Source: Strigamia acuminata (lineage: Eukaryota > Arthropoda > Chilopoda > Geophilomorpha > Linotaeniidae). From it: 64,000 nt of DNA. Under the pieces are notes generated by a model. The model was not told the DNA's origin. It saw nothing but the letters and a program-made list of their open reading frames with translations, and searched no databases. This document shows positions 32,633 to 44,639 of the stretch, piece after piece. The position numbers were made by a program, and so were the translations under genes. The number at the start of each line of letters is the position of its first letter. The first letter of the stretch is position 1. The stretch lies in the NCBI GenBank assembly GCA_949358305.1, contig OX442314.1, positions 26,955,118-27,019,117 on the forward strand, given 5' to 3'.

Positions 32633-32773
32633 GTTTTGTGAAAGTTGACAAGTAATTATTATTTTAAAAAATTTATGAGATTTTGTGAAAGTTGGCAAGT
32701 AATTACTATTTTAAAAAATTTATGAGATTTTGTGAAAGTTGGCAAGTAATTACTATTTTAAAAAATTCATGAA
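32633..32773. repeat. Three copies of a 47-bp tandem repeat
   Basis: 'ttttgtgaaagttggcaagt' followed by aattactattttaaaaaatt is repeated three times in tandem with few differences. Confidence 0.85.
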
Positions 32774-32989
32774 ATTTCTGAGAATTGTAATGAGTGGTTC
32801 GTGACTTACAGTACATAGATATCACAAATGCGAAATTTCATTTTGTGAAGTAGCAAAATACTCAATTCCCCATCACATTAGATTGTACAATGTGTTTCAC
32901 TCCTTCATGCACAATTGCCTATCTTGGCATGGTTTATTGTCTACGCGCAATAGGCCGATTACCATCGTAAATCAACACAAAAGGGACAT

Positions 32990-33720
32990 TCACAATTGAG
33001 AGAAATCCAAAAAACTTACTTGTCCAGGTACATGATCTTGAAGATAAATATACTGTATGTTGGATGAATTGTGTGTATACAAATAAGTTGCCAGCAGAAG
33101 TGTCCAAACCAGAGATGATTATTAAATGATGCTAAGACTTGTTGTTAAATGTGTTTACGACGTGAAGTAATGTTGCATAAAATTGATATTAAAATGTTAT
33201 TATGTCATTAGTATGATATATGAGACAAGCCATTTTAATCACTTTTTTGTTTAAAACTTGACAATTTTTGTGACTTTTTTGTTTTAAACTTGACAATTTT
33301 TGTGACTTTTTTGTTTTAAACTTGACAATTTTTGTGACTTTTTTTGTTTTAAACTTGACAATTTTTGTGACTTTTTTGTTTTAAACTTGACAATTTTTGT
33401 GACTTTTTTGTTTTAAACTTGACAATTTTTGTGACTTTTTTTTATTACAATTTCACAATTTTAAGAGTGAAAAATTAACAACTTAAAAGGAAAGTGTTTT
33501 AGTGACAAGAAACGCCATTGGTACAAAATGGCTACGTGGAAACTCGAGAATAAAGAGTCAGTTGGAAATGCAAAACGGATAAACTTTTCTATACCATGAC
33601 AGGAAAATGCTTTGGTACAAATGACTAATAATAAAAGGTGTCCTTGTTCCATGAAACATGATTTATACAAATTGAGAAAAATCTAGCATGTATTTGAGTG
33701 TATTGTAGCAAATGAAGCGT
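32990..33720. repeat. Upstream-flank repeat, copy A (displaced), with a 32-bp minisatellite
   Basis: Matches the flank copies near 770, 44640 and 45790. Within it, 33241-33450 consists of six to seven copies of a 32-bp unit ('gacttttttgttttaaactt' + 'gacaatttttgt'). The other flank copies contain a single such unit, so the minisatellite expanded here. Confidence 0.7.
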
Positions 33721-34300
33721 GCCGAATTTATTGGTAACTTTAAAAATTGTTTGTGATCATTGTTTCAATGAGTTTTAACTTCTATTTTTGAAACTGTAAA
33801 GATAGACATTGTTTACCTATTACAAAGTTTTAGAACACCGTTTAATTAGTCTAAAAATATTTAAAGATTTATCATTTGTGGGGAAATTTTTTGAGAAAAA
33901 AATGAGAACAATGCTTTCTACCAAATAACACAGCGGCCTACTTGCACTGCAATCACGCTGTCATGCTCTAACGATCCTGCTGCAATCGTTGCAGCAAGAG
34001 GCCGAAATGGTAACTTCCATCCTAAATTAAAAAATTTAATGGTAAAACATTCCATATACATATAACCAGGCAGATGTGTGTGATGTTGGGGCGTGTCATC
34101 TAGCGCGGCATTTTAGAATAGCGACTCAGTCTACTGCGACACAATTTACAGCGACTCAGTCACCGCCTACAGCCCCCGAATCTACAGCGACACAACCTAC
34201 ACCTAATTCAAAGCAGAAAAAGAACACTGTACATCTGACACACATGACACAACTAAAAATAAACATACTTCAAAATGACAGAATTCAACACTCAGATAAT

Positions 34301-34387
34301 AGTGAGTTTGCGGTTGCCAATTGTTCCTTATAATTATGAGTTACAAGCTCATAATTATAAGGAACAATTGGCAACCGCAAACTCACT
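34301..34387. repeat. Perfect long hairpin (40-bp arms, 7-nt loop)
   Basis: Arm 34301-34340 (starts AGTGAGTTTGCGGTTGCCAA) is the exact reverse complement of 34348-34387, with loop TTACAAG. It lies about 240 bp beyond the stop codon of channel unit B. Confidence 0.9.
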
Positions 34388-34624
34388 ACTATGACAAAAT
34401 TATTACAGTATATATAATAATATAATGATAAAATCGAAATCTCACAAAATTTCTACTTGAGTAAGCCTACTGAATCTGAGAATGCACGATATAATTAATT
34501 TTAAGAATTGAAGTGGATGTTTTATTTAGCTAAGAGATAAGAAAAAAGATGGGATAAATAGAAATGCATTAAACAGTATCAGATCTAAGCTAAACATATA
34601 CCGTAATTTTTAAAATACCAGTGC

Positions 34625-37600
34625 TTAAGAAAAATAAAATCTTATAGTTTTATAGAAGTTTTGAAATAACTCTGGTATGACCAGCAATGACAGACCAAAA
34701 AATAAACCAAAGGTATTTCCGATTTCACAGAAAAGAGCTTCGAGGCTGTATTTACGAACTTCAACGTATTGCTCGATGATATTTGTAGCTGGCGTTGTCA
34801 TAAGAAAATGTAAATCCGATGTTTCAGGTTCGTAAAAAAAAAGATTTGTTCGTAGAACAACTCTCTTGCAAGTAGGCTGACAGCCACATTCTCCGTTTGT
34901 GTTGATATTCAGTGATAAATTAATGAATGTTGCCAAGGCTTCTTTAGCTTCTGAAGCGGAACTGCACACTTTGGCGAATGTGTTATTGGTAATTGGTAAT
35001 CTATAGTTTAAAATTCAAATATGTTTTCACATTTGTGGTCCGTTACGTGCGATGCAACTGCTAATAACTTACCGACACGAGATTAATTTGAATAACTTTT
35101 CTTGAAAGCATTTGTCCTGGCATCTGATGTACTCTTCTTCGTTTTCAACACATGGGCGTGATTTCATATTTAGTGAAATTTTCTACAAGTATAGCGCCGA
35201 GAATTGGTTAAATTACTTTTCTGTTTTCTTTTCATAGTTTGGGGTTTTCGTGATGGCGAGTAAACAATACATAAATGCATAGGTTACGTTTAGTTTTAGA
35301 GCCCATCCCAGTAATATGAAAGATTCCAGTTGCAATAAAATCTTAATACAGGTTGAGACTTAGAAACCTGACTTATTCATTTTGTATTATATATTTTGTA
35401 TTATATTTTGCAAATAATGATAGATAAACTTAAAAAAGCTAAACAAAAGGGCGGTTTTTTTTTGTCCTTGACTGTTTCAGCTTGTCAATATTCTGTGGTC
35501 TTGTGACAAGAGACTTTACTTGTAAAGTAACCCCCATTGCCAATAATCACATGTGCTTCAGGGTGGAGAAAATGGAGGCTAGGGGTAATGCCATTCCGTG
35601 AAATTAGAAGCCCCAGAAATATTTGATGCAAAATAGTCATTGACACGTTTGCTGTACGGGAAGGAAGTTTTCCCATCTTGTTGTGAGACCGCAGTGTCCA
35701 TACCAATTTGCAAACATTTTCCATTTTCCACCTATAAAAATGGCATTCAAATATCTGTATAATGATTGTAGTTTCAAATAAAAATTTTAATTATTTATGG
35801 GGTAATTACTTTTGCAAAATCGGCGGGTCTCTCTGGTTCACCCGGTATTAGAAGGGCTTTTAGATAAGTTATAAACTCACACATTTTTAAAAACTCATGA
35901 AGTGCAATAGGATTTTTTTGTTTTCAAATCATGTGTTAAATTTTTCAGAAATAATTGTTGAAAAAGGGAAATTATTTATGTCAGAAATATAATATATTTT
36001 ACTTCTAGAGATGATATTTGCAGTATCGACACGGTAGAGTAATCAATGTTCCGTCTACTTGTAAGAATTGATTGTACTTTAGTTCCAGGTGGTCGAAGAT
36101 ACATCTACAAAATTTAAAAAAAAAAATTGAAACTACAATAATAGAAAACAAGGCTATCACAATTTTTACAGCACATAGCAGTGGTTCTTAACTTTTTAAA
36201 AGGCCATGAAACATTTTTTGAGTATTTATATTGTTGCGTTCCTGACGGTTCCAATTGAATTTTCACAACAACACTAAATTTATATTTAGTCACTATGGGA
36301 TTTTCTAAGTGTGAGAGATCCCGGCGTTCACCTGTGGAAGCAGTTGAATGCCGTTTATAGGTCTTCTATCGGGTGGGTTAGCCGTTAACTCGGTGTCTAG
36401 GGATTTGATCTCGAATAAAGACTAGTTTAGTTATTTTAAATCAAACAGTTAATCAATTTATTAAGCGTTAATTACAGGTTCAATTGACGAGAATGATAAT
36501 AAAATGGGTTCTATGAGGATAATGTCGTCGGCGTAGAAGGCGACGTGCTCGAAGCAGCGCGGGTCTCCTTCGGGCGGGAAAAAGCAGTGCAGAAATGGCG
36601 ACTCGTCGCCGCGCAAATTCTGCGAAGAGGGAAAGGAAGCGTGAAGCCGAAAGACTTCACAAAGTGGTCCGGCTGTTAAGCCTGACAATACGGGAAATCT
36701 TAGGTTAAACCCTAGATTGCAACGGGAGATTTCCGTTGGCGACAAGTAGTCAAACGGCGGGTACCGCCGATCGTTAAAACCTGACTGGAGATCCGCTACA
36801 ATCTGAATCGGAATCGTCGTCAACAGGTCGAGGAGCGGCGACGATGGCTCTGCAATCCTCGGCGGCTGGCTGGCGTCGATCTTCAACGGCGCGGGCGCGT
36901 TGGTCTTCGGGCGGCGGCGGGAACGACGGTGGTTTGGGCCGTCGTGCGTCGTCTTCGCAGCTCGGAAAGTGATTCGTTTGAACGTTGGTTCAAACAAATC
37001 GGGTTGAAACTTGGCAAACTCACGAGTCACGGACAAAACAGTGTTTTTGGTTAGTGAACAAAGCTGTGTCGGTGTGAACGGTATGAGTGTGATGCAAAGA
37101 GTGAGTAATAATTCGAATTATTGCTCAAAATATGGCCGGAAAACGGCCAGTGCGCAGGCGTGGCGTGTGCCAAGGCACGCTTCAGCCCTAGCAACGGTGC
37201 AAAATTTGGGGATTGACTTAGCAACGCCCCAATCCAGGGCTCAAAATGCCAGGGCAGCCGTTACAGCTTCTGGGCCAATTGCCCAAAAGCGCAACAGGTG
37301 CACGGCAAAAAACACAATTCTAATGATTATGGTTAAAATATAAATAATATCTTAAAAACGTGGTAGAAAAACTCCACCACAAATGAAGTGAATATTTGAG
37401 ATCGCAACAATATCTAGACCGAACTTAGCAGCGCCGGCTCAAGATAGGAACAAGCGGTGCAATTGCGCAGGGCGCCATGACGAATGGGACGCATTAATGC
37501 GCCCAAAATTTACCTACGAGCATTAAAAACAATCGCACTGGACACTGATTGACTTTTAGCTGCCCCTGGGACGAAGGCAGGTCTTGTAAAAAATCTGAAC

Positions 37601-40600
37601 TAGAGGGTTGCCCAATCTCCAGGCAGATCTCTTTAGATTGGACACAATCTGCAGTTGCCGTGATTCGACTTACAAGTTAGTGGCAGAGAAATACAAATAT
37701 GTCGTCGGGATAAATAATACACTTTATTAAACACTTACGAATATTCCAATACAATTAACAAGTGTATGATTGATGGTCTCGGATCCTGCTGCGAATACGA
37801 GTCATTGCTAAACAATCGGCCCTCAATTTCATTCTATTTTTTTTTTACTTTGTTTGATTTGCAGTTGTTGCGACAGAATGATTTGTCATACACCACAGGT
37901 CGTGTAATGTTGTGACCGTATATACAGTATTAAAATGATATTAATTTAAACTACCTTTAACAACTTGTGTTGCTCGAATTCACAGTTTAAAAAACGCATT
38001 TAGACAAACCAGACTAAAAGCTTTACAACCTGTGTATTTTTGTTAACGAAAAAAATAGTGCAGTTACCTTACCTGCCATAAGCCGTAAGAACATGAGGTA
38101 GTTTTACTAATAACGGAAATCAAGAATGTAGATGCACATCCAGCGTACTTTAGAGGCTCTAAAACAAAGTATAATCGGTCTTATAGCTTTTATTTTACAC
38201 TTTATTTTATAATTTTCTCAGTACTCATCCTAAACTCCAAACATGTTCCTGAGTGCATTTTGATGTCATTGGTAGTGTATGCTTCATCTATTGGATTAAA
38301 CCCGTATTCCTGGAATCAAGTAAATGGCATTATTAATTTCGGTTCTACAAAGCCTGTATGAACCCAGAAATTCATAAGGAAATTCTTGCTGTTGATCCCT
38401 TTTTGAGTCACCATTTATAGAAAAAGGTCATTTCCCTCTTTTCTCAGAACCCACTCCTATGAACAGGTGTGTGTCCTGAGGAAAATGAGTGATGTTGCCC
38501 TAGTTGCTATTGGCTTGGGCAGTCACATGACTTTAATGTATAAAAACATGGGGTCTTCCTTTTCAAGGCAGAACCTACAAAAAAACCATACCCAACACAC
38601 AACAACCATCTCACCATCAGACCTACTTCCACTGCAAGTCAGGAGTGATTGAGGAAATAACTGTGTAAGTATAATTGTAATTTCGTATAGTTTAGAAGTT
38701 TACAAGAAGACTATTTCGGCCATAATCACATTACCTCAGTTTGTAATGAATTCGGCCTCCTGAACCTGAATAACCTCCTCCGCCTCTACGACATCACGGC
38801 GATCGCTGATGCTGTCCGAAACGAGAATCATCCGGCCCATAATCATCCGGCCCATAATTACATCCGGCCCATTCTAATTTTCCGGCCCACATACTACCAG
38901 TCAGACGTCGACACCCGCATGCCACGGCGCCATCGCTTTGAAGTTACCACACGGCAGTCCACATACAAGAGTAACACGTTCCCCTATCGGTGTACCTCCC
39001 TCTGGAACGACCTCCCTAGCGACCTAAGATACTCAATATTCGACTGCACAGCGTCCCGATGCCGTTATCATTGCTGACATTTACACAAAAGAGTGGGCAA
39101 CTACCTACTCAACCAACAAAAAATTGTCTAATTCTCAACTTGTATTTACTTCACCGGAGTGTTCTTGAAATAAATAAATAAATAAATAAATAAAGCAAAG
39201 GAACAGTCATTGTAAGCACTCATTGAATTAGTAGCTGTTGGAACAATATCTTACAAATTAACAATGTAACTTAGTTGCTATGTAACAAATGTTGTTTATT
39301 AAAAATGAAGATGAGTGTATGAATATATAAACGCCTCCATTGCATGTTTGACTTTTCATGGGTTATGAGCCCAGACACAAATTTATTATGTGGAATATGG
39401 ACTGTTTTTTGGCTGAATAAGTGCATATTGTGAGCAAAGGTTCAAAATAAGAAGTTTTCAATGAAAACTTTTCATACAGTTTGAAATGTTCCATGAGAAT
39501 TAGGCCCAGAATTGATTGAGTGATAAGCCTCATCCTGAACTAATAAAGTGATAAGCCTCATCCTGAACTAATAAAGTGATAAGCCTCATCCTGAACTAAT
39601 AAAGTGATAGGCCTCATCTCGATCTAATAAAGTGATAAGCCTCATCCTGAACTAATAAAGTGATAGCCTGTGCAACCTTAAGTCCTGGACTGATCAGTTG
39701 ATTTTAAGTGCTATTTCTGAGGAAATGTTGACAGTTCAATTTGTAATTTCAGTTGAGTACGTGGTCGAGACAGCGCGAGATTCCAGCGGGCGGGAAATAG
39801 CAGTGGGCGAAATGAGCCTGATGGCCGCGCAAATCGTCCTTAAGCCTGGAGAACGCACGGAGGCTAGCGATGTCGTAATTGGATCCGGTTGAGAAGCCTG
39901 ACCAGAATGCAAAGAATCTGGGATTGAACCCTGAAACTCAGCAGGAAATTCCCCGCTGAAGGAAGGTATCGTATGGCGTAAATCGTCGACAAATAAAACC
40001 TTCAAAGTCTACTGCAAGTCGTACTGTTACCAGCGGCGGCTTGCTCGCGTCGATCTTCAGCGGCTCTCGCTCGTCGGTCGTCGGCAGTTTGCTGGCGCGG
40101 GTCTTCGGCGGCTTTTTCGCGTCGGTCTTCGGGCAGCGGTGGTGACAATGGCGGTTCTTTACGTGGCCCTTCGTCTTCGTCGTCCGGGAAGGATTCACTT
40201 GATGCGGATTGGCATCAAGAAAATCGAATGAATCAATGCAAACTCACGGATCATCGGCCAAAACAGTGTTATTCAGGAATAAAGCTGTGACAGTAGTGAT
40301 CAGTCTGAGGTGTAGGCAAAGAGTGTCTTTTTTCGAAAAACAATTAGGGATTTGGGCCAGAAAATCGGCCAAATACGCATGCGTGGCGTGCACCTGGCCT
40401 ACGCTGTGCCTAGCATAGGTGCAAATTAGAAGCCCGCCTTAGCAACCCCCTAATCCGACACCCCGGTTGCCAGGCAACGGACAACGGCCAAGAGCATTTG
40501 TCAAGTGCAAATAAAATTAATATTTTACTTGCACAACCAAATGAATTTAAGCAGTAATTTTAACACACATTTCGTTAAATTATTTTAGAATTTTCATTTA

Positions 40601-41086
40601 ATTTTATCCCGAATTTTCCAAAATAGATTAGACCATTTGGGGTCACAACAAGTTCCAATAACAAATTAATTGGCACACCGAAAGAAAAATACTCAGTGAG
40701 CTAAACAAATAAACGCGAATACCAACGTAATCAGTACTTACCTCAGTAACAAGTTTCATTACGGCAACATTCAATTTAGGCTTTTGGTAATTCCATACAT
40801 TTTTAAGCGATGGTTTCTCACCACTGTCCATTAGATCAACGAAATGAATCTTGCATGGATCTATATCAATCTTGTTTGCATATTCTTCTCTGAGCCTGGT
40901 CATTTTTAAGCCATCGTTACAGACAATTATATTAGGCATGTAAATGGTGTCGTTTTCTTTAACTTCAACTACGACTTTGATTGGTTCGCTGTAGTATAGC
41001 TGTATTTTCGTTGCAGTTAAATATACAGCAATTATGGTATTTGTCAATAACACAATTAAACGCACGAAACGACCAATCGATGCCAT
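34625..41086 (-). CDS. DEG/ENaC channel unit B, subunit 2 (second ORF)
   Basis: Second channel subunit of unit B. Exons: 40742-41086 (MASIGRFVRLIVLLTNTIIA: very short N tail, TM1, early ectodomain), 38225-38309, 38073-38158 (ends YGLWQ), 36003-36104 (YLRPPGTKVQSILTSRRNID), 35073-35182 (SRPCVENEEEYIRCQDKCFQ) and 34625-35000. The last exon has cysteine motif CGCQPTCKR, TM2 FCEIGNTFGLFFGLSLLVIP with the GLS selectivity triplet, and a TAA stop. Phases join (0, 1, 0, 0, 2). The total of about 367 residues is shorter than usual for the family (about 500), so an exon of 3n nt between 38073 and 36104 is probably missing from this model. It lies in the same exon as the end of subunit 1 and starts two codons after that stop, so it must share the transcript. 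Confidence 0.75.
36232..37409. mobile_element. Solo LTR, 4-bp TSD ATAT
   Basis: Begins TGTTGCGTTCC and ends GATCGCAACA (TG...CA, with TGTTGCG/CGCAACA inverted ends), flanked by ATAT at 36228-36231 and 37410-37413. GC-rich centre, no coding domain. A second, 5'-shorter copy in the same orientation lies at about 39740-40650. Both are in introns of channel unit B subunit 2. Confidence 0.75.
38740..39195 (+). mobile_element. 3' end of a LINE (non-LTR retrotransposon) with AAAT tail
   Basis: A frame reading TRMPRRHRFEVTTRQSTYKS then SNTFPYRCTSLWNDLPSDLR resembles the C-terminal zone after the reverse transcriptase in many CR1/RTE-like LINEs. It is followed about 120 bp later by (aaat)n at 39170-39194, a typical LINE tail. 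The rest of the element is absent (5' truncation). Confidence 0.6.
39516..39667. repeat. 28-bp minisatellite, about 5 copies
   Basis: Unit 'gtgataagcctcatcctgaa' + ctaataaa repeated in tandem, with one variant unit ('tctcgatctaat'). Confidence 0.9.
39740..40650. mobile_element. Second copy of the solo-LTR family, 5' incomplete
   Basis: Shares ordered blocks with 36500-37400 ('gcgggcgggaaa', 'gtcgatcttca', 'ggtcttcgg', 'caaactcacg', 'aaaacagtgtt', 'gcgtggcgtg') and ends GGGTCACAACA. It lacks about 250 bp of the 5' part present in the other copy. Confidence 0.6.
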
Positions 41087-41576
41087 TTTATTTTAACTAT
41101 TGTAATTTGTTTTAGACATGACTTTCTCATGTATCTTCACTATTTTACTTTTAAGGTTTGTGTTTGATTGACGAAGAGGCTGAGAATTGTATCTTCTAAT
41201 TTTCTCGTACAGTCGCTTAATCAATGCTTGTCCTATTGCTACCAAGGATAACAATGATAATCCCAATGAAAATCCCAAATTTCCGCCGAAGTCTACTAAC
41301 AATGCGATTGTGTCGTAGTCATGCACTTCAGTCATGACTATGAATGTTGATTCCGTTTGTTTCATTTTGATGACAATTTTATCTTTGTCAGGTGATCTGG
41401 TCATAGCTACTTGCATTAAGTATATTTGCTTTGTGCAAGGTCTTAAGCAATCACAATCTGTTGCTTTTGATGAAAATACATTTCTGTGTGTGTTCTTAAG
41501 AATTGTAGCAACAGTGGTATAATTTTTTATATCGTCGCAATTCCTAATTTCTTTGTTAAAATCCATATATGGTAGT
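40742..41576 (-). CDS. Unit B shared exon holding the end of subunit 1 and the start of subunit 2
   Basis: A single 835-nt exon between acceptor 41577-41578 and donor 40740-40741. Subunit 1 ends with TAA (41095-41093). The next two codons are AAT AAA, and ATG (41086-41084) opens subunit 2 in the same frame. The corresponding junction in unit A has the same number of codons and no stop. No splice site or room for a promoter lies between the two coding parts, so subunit 2 could be made only by readthrough, by reinitiation, or from a transcript starting inside subunit 1. Confidence 0.85.
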
Positions 41577-44386
41577 CTGGAATTTTAAAAAGGGTTTTGT
41601 TTGTATCGGCAATGCTTTATAGATTTCAAAGTTGTATTTCAATTCTAATGAACATATTATTGACTAACCGGCATTTAGAATTCTCTTTTTGAGCCAAACA
41701 GTTGTCGTAACACTTTCTGCTATTCTCTTCGTTTGAAATGCATCCAGTGTGTTTCGACGGTAAGAAGTTGTACTGAAAATTAAAATGTTAGTTACTACTG
41801 TAGGTGCATTCAAAAACTCTAAAACGTATGCAAAACTCGTTTCGTGTTTGAACGTGACGTCATTTCCATTGAATATCATGGGAATGTTATGTTAATTCTC
41901 ATACAATTTCTAAACACAATATCACTAAAGCATTGTCTACTGCCAGGGCAAAATAACCTTTCGTAAAATTTTCCAATTATTCTCAATCTTGTAATACCGT
42001 AGACTGTTTGCATCTGAAATTTTTTTCTATTTGCAAACTACATGTTAACGGAAATAATTTTGTACTTATCATCAATACGCAGTTTGGTCCAAACATGTAA
42101 ACCATTTTCCCCTGTCAATAAACACTTGCGAACATGTGTAAATACCTGTCGCGAATGATAAGTCACCAACAACATATTGCCCATTTCTGTTGGTAATGCG
42201 TATTCAAAAGGCATTAGAGGATTTACGGTCATTATCTATCAAAAACAAATTTAATTTAGTAACTCTACTTTTTGATGGTTATTAGCGAGATTGCAGAAGG
42301 GTGTTTGTGCATTATAAAAGTCAAGTTATATTATGTACTGTGACCGTTTGGTCATCCTAGTGGCCTACGTCACTCCACACACCGCCTGGTGGCTTAGCAG
42401 GGGAGGAGGTGAGCTGAGTGGTGTGGCGAGAGAGAGACGTTGCCGAGAGAGCCGAGGGTGAAGACGTGTCAGGATGAGCTGCCACGGTCCCAACCACAGC
42501 AGAGACAACTGCTGACTCTGCTGCTCTCGCCACTCACCACTGTGACGCTCAGTAACAGGCTTCTCATTCTGTTGCAGCCTCCATGAGCGCCAGAGTGTTC
42601 GTCCGACGTGACCGACCCCGTCACCCATGGGGCTCACGCCCTGTGTGTGACGGGTCGGTTGCCGGTGTAGCGTGCCTAACGGCACCGCCACACAGTGAGA
42701 TAGGTGACCCAACCCCAAGACAACGATTAAAGGCCAAAACCCAACAATCTGAGTCCCTGTCTCGTTCTTACGTGAGATATGCGTCCCTCCCATGTAGTAA
42801 ATCCCCATACTATGCGGGTAAGACCATATCCAGTCGCAGTACACAATACGAATAGTCTAAAGGCAATCACAGTTTTTGTGTGTACACAAATTAGCTATAA
42901 ACTTGGATTGAATGTATTAATGACATTTTTGGATGTCCTGTGCTTTATAGGATAAGTGATATACAAGTAAATGAACTCCATTTCTTACACCTTTTTAAGT
43001 TTTACACTTTTTACCAGAAGGTGTAACTGCAGTTTTACACCATGTCAATTGTGAAGTTGTTTAGGCAATGACATTATAAATGCAATATTTAAATAAAACA
43101 CTTTCAAGTCTGTCTTCTGACCGTTAGAAATGGTGTCATACAGCTTCCATTTTTCCGAAACGACCACGTAAAAGAGAATCCCTCAATCATGGACAAATCT
43201 AAAAATGTTAGTACGGTAATATATAATTGGAAACTTATTTAAAGTATAGAGGATGGAAAAAAGTTCTTTCTTCATTGAATTTTTGGCAAGTCTTTGTAAA
43301 TTTTTTAAAATATTTAATACATTGGTATGAAATAGGACTTGCCATCATTGTTAATGAAGCTTTGCTGCAACACTTTTTATCAAGTTGTAACTTCTTAATC
43401 AGCAACTAAAGGACTTTTTTCTATTCTGTATAAGTTGAGCAGTTTATATTACTTGTTTTGAAGATTAAAGCAGCTCCCATTGCCATATTTTTTTCTCTGA
43501 TTTCCATATGTGAATTAGTTGATAAAACGTTGCGATTGTTTCCAGTTATTTGAAAAACACGCTTCTTGTACTATAAAAAATGAAGTAGCTGACTTAAATG
43601 AAATAAAAGAACAGGGAAAATCAGAAAAAGAAAGAAAGCAACTGCTTAACTCTACTTTTAAACATGGAAATGTTACTACAATAACAGCTGAATGTGTCAA
43701 CGACAAAAAAAATAAAAAAGGGCATATTCTTTTCCTCATTGATCAGAATTGACCTCTGTTAATTGATGGGACCTGGAATGCCAGACGATCACAAACAAAT
43801 CAGGCAAACAATTTCTTTGATATTATAATGAAATCAACGTGTTTGTATTTAAAGTCATTGTAATTACTTCCATAGATATGGAAGTAGAGTAATAAATAAA
43901 AATAAAAAACATACTTACCTGATATGCTTCGAAAAGCTCCAAATTGTTTATCATACTTGAATCTAGCCACAACTGAGTGTAATTAATAGCTTTGGTAGCA
44001 CTCTTTATAATCCCTTTCACTGCATTCCCACAAGAAAAAGGATTCCCTGATCGCCAGTAAGGAGCCAAAGCTGCTGTATCCAATCCTACCATTATCAAAC
44101 CAGGTATTTTTAATTCTCCTGTTTTTTTATACTCAATCTCGACTTTAATTGGTTTAGACAAGTAATGTTGCACTCTTCGGTATGTCTGATAACAACAAAT
44201 GGTCAAGCAAAACGTTACCGCAAACAACCACAAAGTGCGAACTGCAACGGATTTCTGCTTGTCCAGTAACTTATTCAATATCGGCAATGATGTCGTCTCG
44301 ATTGAACTTGCAATTTCCTCTTTGCACAGATGCCGAATGCGTTGTTTTCTCAACTTCATCATTTTTAAATTTTCTATACGTCTCAT
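41093..44386 (-). CDS. DEG/ENaC channel unit B, subunit 1 (first ORF)
   Basis: Exons: 43919-44386 (ATG at 44386, MRRIENLKMMKLRKQRIRHL; TM1 TLWLFAVTFCLTICCYQTYR), 43122-43198, 42050-42235 (YALPTEMGNMLLVTYHSRQ), 41669-41772 (CISNEENSRKCYDNC) and 41093-41576. The last exon has CDCLRPCTKQIY, TM2 GGNLGFSLGLSLLSLV with the GLS selectivity motif, and a basic cytoplasmic tail ending MSKTNYNS before TAA at 41093-41095. DEG/ENaC subunits assemble as trimers forming Na+-selective or cation channels in the plasma membrane. Gating stimulus and ligand cannot be told from sequence. An upstream in-frame extension to 44500 exists, but the start conserved in all three units is 44386. One small exon after exon 1 (3n+1 nt) is unplaced. 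Confidence 0.75.
42344..42840 (-). mobile_element. Repeat R1, copy 3 (inverted)
   Basis: Reverse complement carries the R1 blocks in order ('gggacgcatatctcacgtaa', 'gttgggttttggcctttaat', 'actgagcgtcac', 'gaccaaacggtcacag'). Ends CTGTGACCG.../CTGCGACTGG... face each other. It lies in an intron of channel unit B subunit 1. No ORF is supported. Confidence 0.65.
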
Positions 44387-44639
44387 AATCCTTGTGCTTG
44401 TGAGTATTGAGTTTATTTTCAGTAAACCTGGTAATTGAGGGCGAATTGAACGTATAATTAAGGAAAAGAGCCCGTTAATTACAACTTGGTAATTGCACAC
44501 TGAACATTTGAAAATTAATTGGGTATGCTGTCATTGGTTACGGTGCACCAAACAGAAACAATCTCACGCAATGCAGTTGGCATGGTACCAAACTTATAAT
44601 TTCTACGTCCAAAATTGAACTTTAGTAGGATATTTACGA

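Noticed and set aside
43519-43752. 77-codon plus-strand ORF (MIKRCDCFQLFEKHASC...)
   Set aside because: Lies in a unit B intron, opposite to the channel gene. The homologous unit A interval (about 14640-14880) does not keep the frame.
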